From NCBI GenBank assembly GCA_004356555.1, contig SMWY01000116.1, positions 1 through 7,949 on the forward strand: 7,949 nucleotides of DNA, in the 5' to 3' direction. The stretch comes from Candidatus Dadabacteria bacterium. Its GTDB lineage: Bacteria > Desulfobacterota_D > UBA1144 > Nemesobacterales > UBA2774. The translations under genes and the position numbers were made by a program. Below the pieces are notes generated by a model. It had not been told where the DNA came from and made no database searches. It saw nothing but the letters and a program-made list of their open reading frames with translations. Within the stretch, counting starts at the first letter, position 1. Each line of letters starts with the position of its first letter. Positions 5,687-7,949 of the stretch are shown in pieces.

Positions 5687-6211
5687 CTACTCTTCTGCCG
5701 AAGGAGGAGTAAGGGTAAACCCGAGCTGTTTGTAAACGGAAGCCATGTTTATATAAAGCCATTCTTCTGATATCTCACCATCAGTAATTTGGGAGATCAG
5801 TACGGCTGAAACCTTGACCTTCTTATTGGTAGGGGGCAAATCTCCCCTGGGACCGCTATTGGTTCCGGTAAAAGTCATCTCGGTTGTAACTTTATTGCCG
5901 TCTATACTCATATGATCGGGCTCGAACTTCATATCGAGATAAGCGATCCTTAAAAACCTCAGGTAATCCATAAGAGCAGTGGTGCCCTTAAGCTCTGAAT
6001 TATCCTGGTCGACCAGGTGTATTATAATATCGGGCGAGTAAAGCTGCTCGGCTATAGCAGTGTTACCTGTGTTCCACACCATAAGACTCTGCTTAACAAG
6101 GGACTCAACATCCTCTCTTGACTCCGCATTAGCGTACTCAAAATTGCCTAATACCAAAATAACGAGAACTATATATAGAGGTATTACACCTCTTAGAAAA
6201 TACTTTTTCAT
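5687..6211 (-). CDS. exported SnoaL-like (NTF2-fold) protein
   Basis: The product is 174 residues. The start at 6209-6211 is chosen because GGAGG (6221-6225) lies nine bases upstream and because MKKYFLRG begins a textbook Sec signal peptide: hydrophobic core 9-22, likely cleavage after ANA at residue 29. An in-frame ATG 20 codons upstream would put a non-signal extension in front and is rejected. The mature part fits the SnoaL ester-cyclase-like fold: VWNTGNTAIAEQLYSPDIIIH, LRIAYLDMKFEPDHM, then TFTGTNSGPRGDLPPTNKKV and ISEEWLYINMASVYKQLGF at the end. SnoaL-like proteins include polyketide cyclases and many of unknown substrate; those in the periplasm are poorly studied. The adjacent downstream acyl-CoA ligase suggests a shared pathway, but the exported location means they do not act in the same compartment. 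Confidence 0.85.
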   Translation of the reverse strand: MKKYFLRGVIPLYIVLVILVLGNFEYANAESREDVESLVKQSLMVWNTGNTAIAEQLYSPDIIIHLVDQDNSELKGTTALMDYLRFLRIAYLDMKFEPDHMSIDGNKVTTEMTFTGTNSGPRGDLPPTNKKVKVSAVLISQITDGEISEEWLYINMASVYKQLGFTLTPPSAEE

Positions 6212-6282
6212 GCTACTTGACCTCCGCTGTTTCGTTATCCAAAGCCTAACAAATGGAGGATTTAAATGCAATAGTTATTTCA

Positions 6283-6345
6283 CGGGCAGCGCCCGGCGGA
6301 CAGTGTCCGCTTCCATATGATTTCTAAGATGCTTAGCAGGATAGG
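6283..6345 (-). repeat. R1 repeat, double-hairpin end, inverted fragment
   Basis: Two adjacent perfect hairpins, CGGGC-AGC-GCCCG (6283-6295) and GCGGACA-G-TGTCCGC (6296-6310), are followed by the R1 body up to AGCAGGATAGG. It is nearly identical to the reverse complement of 7721-7783. Similarity breaks off at 6345. Confidence 0.85.
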
Positions 6346-6360
6346 TGGAGCTTATTAGCT

Positions 6361-6425
6361 TCTATATTACAGAGGAGAGAGGTTTTTAGAAATAGTGTGG
6401 GGGCACGCCCTGCATGCAGTGTCCG
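6361..6425 (+). repeat. R2 repeat, copy 2
   Basis: TCTATA to GTCCG. Bases 6381-6425 match 6597-6641 with a single difference in 45, and 6361-6409 match 1568-1616. It contains a hairpin GCACGC-CCT-GCATGC with one G-T pair. It is joined directly to an R1 copy and shares CAGTGTCCG with it. Confidence 0.82.
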
Positions 6426-6540
6426 TTTCTATATGATTTCTAAGATGCTTCGCAGGATAGGATTAATTTGTACAGTTTCAATCCGGTGATAGAGATACGT
6501 ATAGCTCGTATGCCCCCGGGTGCTATCCGCTAGCTGACTA
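6417..6540 (-). repeat. R1 repeat, longer inverted copy
   Basis: CAGTGTCCG, then TTTCTATATGATTTCTAAGA, the R1 body and CAATCCGGTGATAGAGATAC, ending with an imperfect hairpin CGGGT-GCT-ATCCG (6517-6529) and CTAGCTGACT. It corresponds to almost the whole R1 unit, except that its outer double hairpin is replaced by the R2 hairpin. Confidence 0.8.
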
Positions 6541-6596
6541 TTTTTAAATTACTTCTGAGGTATGGTGAGAGCCCGGAGGTTCAATTCAGCTTGGGA

Positions 6597-6641
6597 GGTT
6601 TTTAGAAATAGTGTGGGGGCACGCCCTGCGTGCAGTGTCCG
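6597..6641 (+). repeat. R2 repeat, copy 3
   Basis: GGTTTTTAGAAATAGTGTGG through CAGTGTCCG, with a perfect hairpin GCACGC-CCT-GCGTGC. It differs at one base from 6381-6425. After CAGTGTCCG the R1 body does not follow, so this copy stands alone, about 55 bases upstream of the methyltransferase start. Confidence 0.82.
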
Positions 6642-6697
6642 TATCATCATTCCCTAAATATTGATTTTTCCAAAGCTGGGGGTTTAATTAATACTCC

Positions 6698-7405
6698 ATG
6701 GCTATGAAGTTAAAAAAGGTGGTTCCTCTTGGGAGGTCGTTTGATGAGTACCGCCTCATGTTTAACCTTTCAAAACAGGACCTGTGCAAGCGCATAATTG
6801 GCGTAGGGGACGGTCCTGCCAGCTTTAACGCCGAGATGTACGCTATGGGAAAACCGGTGGTTTCGATAGACCCCATATATATGTTCAGCGCAAAGGACAT
6901 TCAGCGTAAATTCGATAAAGTAGTAGACAACATAATAGAGCAGGTCCGCAACACTCCCGGAGACTGGACATGGACCTATCATATGTCCCCAGATGATTTA
7001 AGAGATCACCGTAAAGAGGCGCTAGATAATTTCACCTCCGACTTTGAACAGGGAAAAGAGGATGGAAGATATCTGAGGGGAGAGCTGCCCTCGCTGGAAT
7101 TCCAGGACGGGACTTTTGATATAGCGCTCTGCTCTCATTTCCTTTTTTTATACTCCGATCACTACGATTACAACTTCCACAAGGCGGCTGTATACGAAAT
7201 GCTCAGGGTATCGGAAGAGGCTCGCATCTTCCCTCTTCTTGATCTTATGCTGAACCGCTCACCCCATATTGACCCCTTGATCGAAGAGCTTGAAAGAGAC
7301 GGTTTTGTAGTAAAGATTAAGAAAGTGCCCTACGAAATACAGCGCGGCGGCAACCAAATGATGTGGGTCTTCAAAAAACCGGCCCATAGAAAACTACTTA
7401 TCTAA
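6698..7405 (+). CDS. class I SAM-dependent methyltransferase-like protein
   Basis: The product is 235 residues, soluble, with no signal. A glycine-rich SAM loop, IIGVGDGPASFNAE (33-46), follows a short N-terminal segment. VVSIDP (54-59) supplies the acidic residue D58 at the end of strand 2. EFQDGTFDIALCSHFLFLY (134-152) is the strand-4 region of class I methyltransferases, followed by YEMLRVSEEARIFPLL (166-181) for strand 5. The C-terminal part (GFVVKIKKVPYEIQRGGNQM) gives the last strands. The loop has GVGDGPASF instead of the commoner ExGxGxG, which is recurrent in an unassigned bacterial family I recall. The substrate is unknown. The ATG at 6698 has no convincing Shine-Dalgarno (GGGGG near 6677-6681 is distant), and a second ATG at 6704 is equally plausible. 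The gene converges with the LLM oxidoreductase. Confidence 0.82.
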   Translation: MAMKLKKVVPLGRSFDEYRLMFNLSKQDLCKRIIGVGDGPASFNAEMYAMGKPVVSIDPIYMFSAKDIQRKFDKVVDNIIEQVRNTPGDWTWTYHMSPDDLRDHRKEALDNFTSDFEQGKEDGRYLRGELPSLEFQDGTFDIALCSHFLFLYSDHYDYNFHKAAVYEMLRVSEEARIFPLLDLMLNRSPHIDPLIEELERDGFVVKIKKVPYEIQRGGNQMMWVFKKPAHRKLLI

Positions 7406-7430
7406 ACTCTAGCCATTCACCTGAGTTTTT
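7404..7430 (+). terminator. weak intrinsic terminator candidate after the methyltransferase
   Basis: AAACTC (7404-7409) pairs with GAGTTT (7423-7428), and the run TTTTT closes at 7430. The stem overlaps the stop codon. It is AT-rich with a 13-base loop, so termination may be weak. Confidence 0.35.
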
Positions 7431-7471
7431 CTGACAACATTATGCGTCTATGAGACTCTATAGCTACGTAT

Positions 7472-7519
7472 GGGTACCCCATGCTCACCCATCCCCCCCG
7501 TATAGTTGGGGTAGGGGTA
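7472..7519. repeat. GC-rich inverted repeats (hairpin candidate)
   Basis: TACCCCA (7475-7481) can pair with TGGGGTA (7507-7513), or TACCCC with the adjacent GGGGTA (7514-7519). GGGTACCC (7472-7479) is itself a palindrome. The loop contains a run of seven C. It stands out in an AT-rich region and could work as a bidirectional terminator or a decayed repeat end. Confidence 0.4.
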
Positions 7520-7527
7520 TTTATGGA

Positions 7528-7558
7528 CAGGTCAATACGTACATTGCACTCTGACCTG
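7528..7558. repeat. inverted repeat at the left edge of the R3 element
   Basis: CAGGTCA (7528-7534) is the exact inverse of TGACCTG (7552-7558), the first bases of the R3 element. The outward-facing arm reads TGACCTGTCCATAAAT on the minus strand, which resembles the R3 start with its spacer deleted. Probably a partial inverted R3 end next to a full one. Confidence 0.45.
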
Positions 7559-7821
7559 CCCCCCCTTATAATAGGTCCATAAGTTAGATTTTTGGCAGAA
7601 AAGACTATATATAAAAGGTCATCTGATTGGTCAGGTAGCTTCGGCTCCCTTGCGGGTAGCACCCGCCGGCATATGAGTTCTATTTATCTCTACTGCCAGA
7701 TTGAAACTATACAGCTTGACCCTATCCTGCGAAGCATCTTAGAAATCATATGGAAGCGGACACTGTCCGCCGGGCGCTGCCCGCATTCCGACTTAAACCG
7801 AGCTTGACGGTCAAGAAGGGG
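7552..7821 (+). repeat. R3 composite repeat, fullest copy, with nested R1
   Basis: Left arm 7552-7640 matches 1170-1255, including the AGGTCC hairpin and GTTAGATTTTTGGCAGAAAA. Then a complete R1 unit occupies 7652-7783. Then a short right arm (ATTCCGACTTAAACCGAGC, 7784-7802) matches 1276-1294. R1 therefore sits inside R3 here but is missing from the 1170-1310 copy. The right end overlaps the stop codon of the LLM oxidoreductase gene. Confidence 0.65.
7652..7783 (+). repeat. R1 repeat, most complete copy (B)
   Basis: Hairpin GCGGGT-AGC-ACCCGC (7652-7666), about 90 bases of conserved body, then two tandem hairpins GCGGACA-C-TGTCCGC (7756-7770) and CGGGC-GCT-GCCCG (7771-7783). This copy defines the R1 unit: roughly 132 bases bounded by hairpins, with no transposase coding capacity, like a REP/MITE-type element. 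Confidence 0.85.
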
Positions 7822-7949
7822 CGAGCATTTCCATATAATCAGACATCCTTTCTACAGTCATTTCCGGATCGAAATTAAATTCAAAAATTATCTCACTGAC
7901 TCCCAGCTCATCATAACGCAGGATATCCTCTTTAATTTCATCCGGGGTA
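7811..7949 (-). CDS. LLM-class (luciferase-like) flavin/F420-dependent oxidoreductase, C-terminal fragment
   Basis: The last 45 codons are visible and the gene runs off the right edge. The translation begins TPDEIKEDILRYDELGVSEI, continues with IFEFNFDPEMTVERM and ends EMLAPS with TGA at 7811-7813. The pattern T-P-x-E-x-x-x-D-x-x-x-Y-x-x-x-G-V-x-E-x-I-F followed by the D-P region and a final helix (ERM..YMEML) is the typical end of the TIM-barrel in luciferase-like monooxygenases and related F420-dependent reductases. The flavin/F420-binding core is outside the window, so cofactor and substrate cannot be read. The stop codon lies inside the right arm of the R3 repeat. It converges with the methyltransferase gene. 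Confidence 0.72.
   Translation of the reverse strand, partial: TPDEIKEDILRYDELGVSEIIFEFNFDPEMTVERMSDYMEMLAPS

Larger units (their letters stand above)
6212..6697. other. repeat-filled divergent intergenic region
   Basis: No gene is supported between the divergent SnoaL-like and methyltransferase genes. Most of the interval is covered by R1 and R2 repeat copies, listed separately. The remaining unassigned pieces are 6226-6282 (upstream of the SnoaL-like gene), 6541-6596 and 6642-6697. Confidence 0.7.

Noticed and set aside
6212..6271. 20-codon N-terminal extension of the exported SnoaL-like protein
   Set aside because: It would bury the signal peptide, and the GGAGG lies inside it at the right distance from the internal ATG.
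6283..6641. CRISPR array or insertion sequence
   Set aside because: There are no regularly spaced identical repeats with unique spacers, and no transposase frame of any size. The structure is hairpin modules of different families.

Overview
The window looks like chromosomal DNA of an uncultured Gram-negative bacterium. Three things point that way: a lipoprotein with a Sec/lipobox signal, a second Sec-exported protein, and the tail of an IPTL-CTERM sorting signal. Codon choice and style resemble Thermodesulfobacteriota/Dadabacteria-like environmental genomes, but that placement is a weak inference. Genes are moderately AT-rich and intergenic DNA is very AT-rich. No rRNA, tRNA, CRISPR array, transposase or phage gene is visible.

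Layout, left to right. (1) The N-terminus of a probable beta-carbonic anhydrase (minus strand) runs off the left edge. It has a strong ribosome binding site and a near-consensus sigma-54 promoter. (2) An orphan 3' fragment of an IPTL-CTERM gene is cut off at a repeat boundary. (3) A relatively GC-rich NTF2/SnoaL-like gene (minus) sits between intergenic repeats. (4) A 56-residue charged, helical small protein gene (minus) follows. (5) A six-helix membrane protein of unknown function (minus) follows. (6) A plus-strand, cysteine-rich lipoprotein has a GH17 (beta-1,3-glucanase-like) catalytic domain. (7) A minus-strand pair encodes an exported SnoaL-like protein and, 62 bases downstream, an acyl-CoA synthetase/AMP-ligase. 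(8) A repeat mosaic of about 480 bases follows. (9) A plus-strand SAM-dependent methyltransferase-like gene follows. (10) A composite repeat leads to the C-terminus of a luciferase-like (LLM) flavin/F420 oxidoreductase on the minus strand, which runs off the right edge.

The most distinctive feature is the intergenic DNA. It is built from at least four interspersed REP/MITE-like repeat modules, called R1-R4 here. Their short hairpins are joined in different combinations, nested, inverted and internally deleted. They abut genes and one cuts a gene remnant. The genes do not form one obvious pathway. The likely functional unit is the exported SnoaL protein plus the acyl-CoA ligase. The LLM oxidoreductase and the SnoaL-type enzymes fit a general catabolic or lipid-modifying background. 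The GH17-like lipoprotein and the IPTL-CTERM remnant point to cell-surface or polysaccharide biology.
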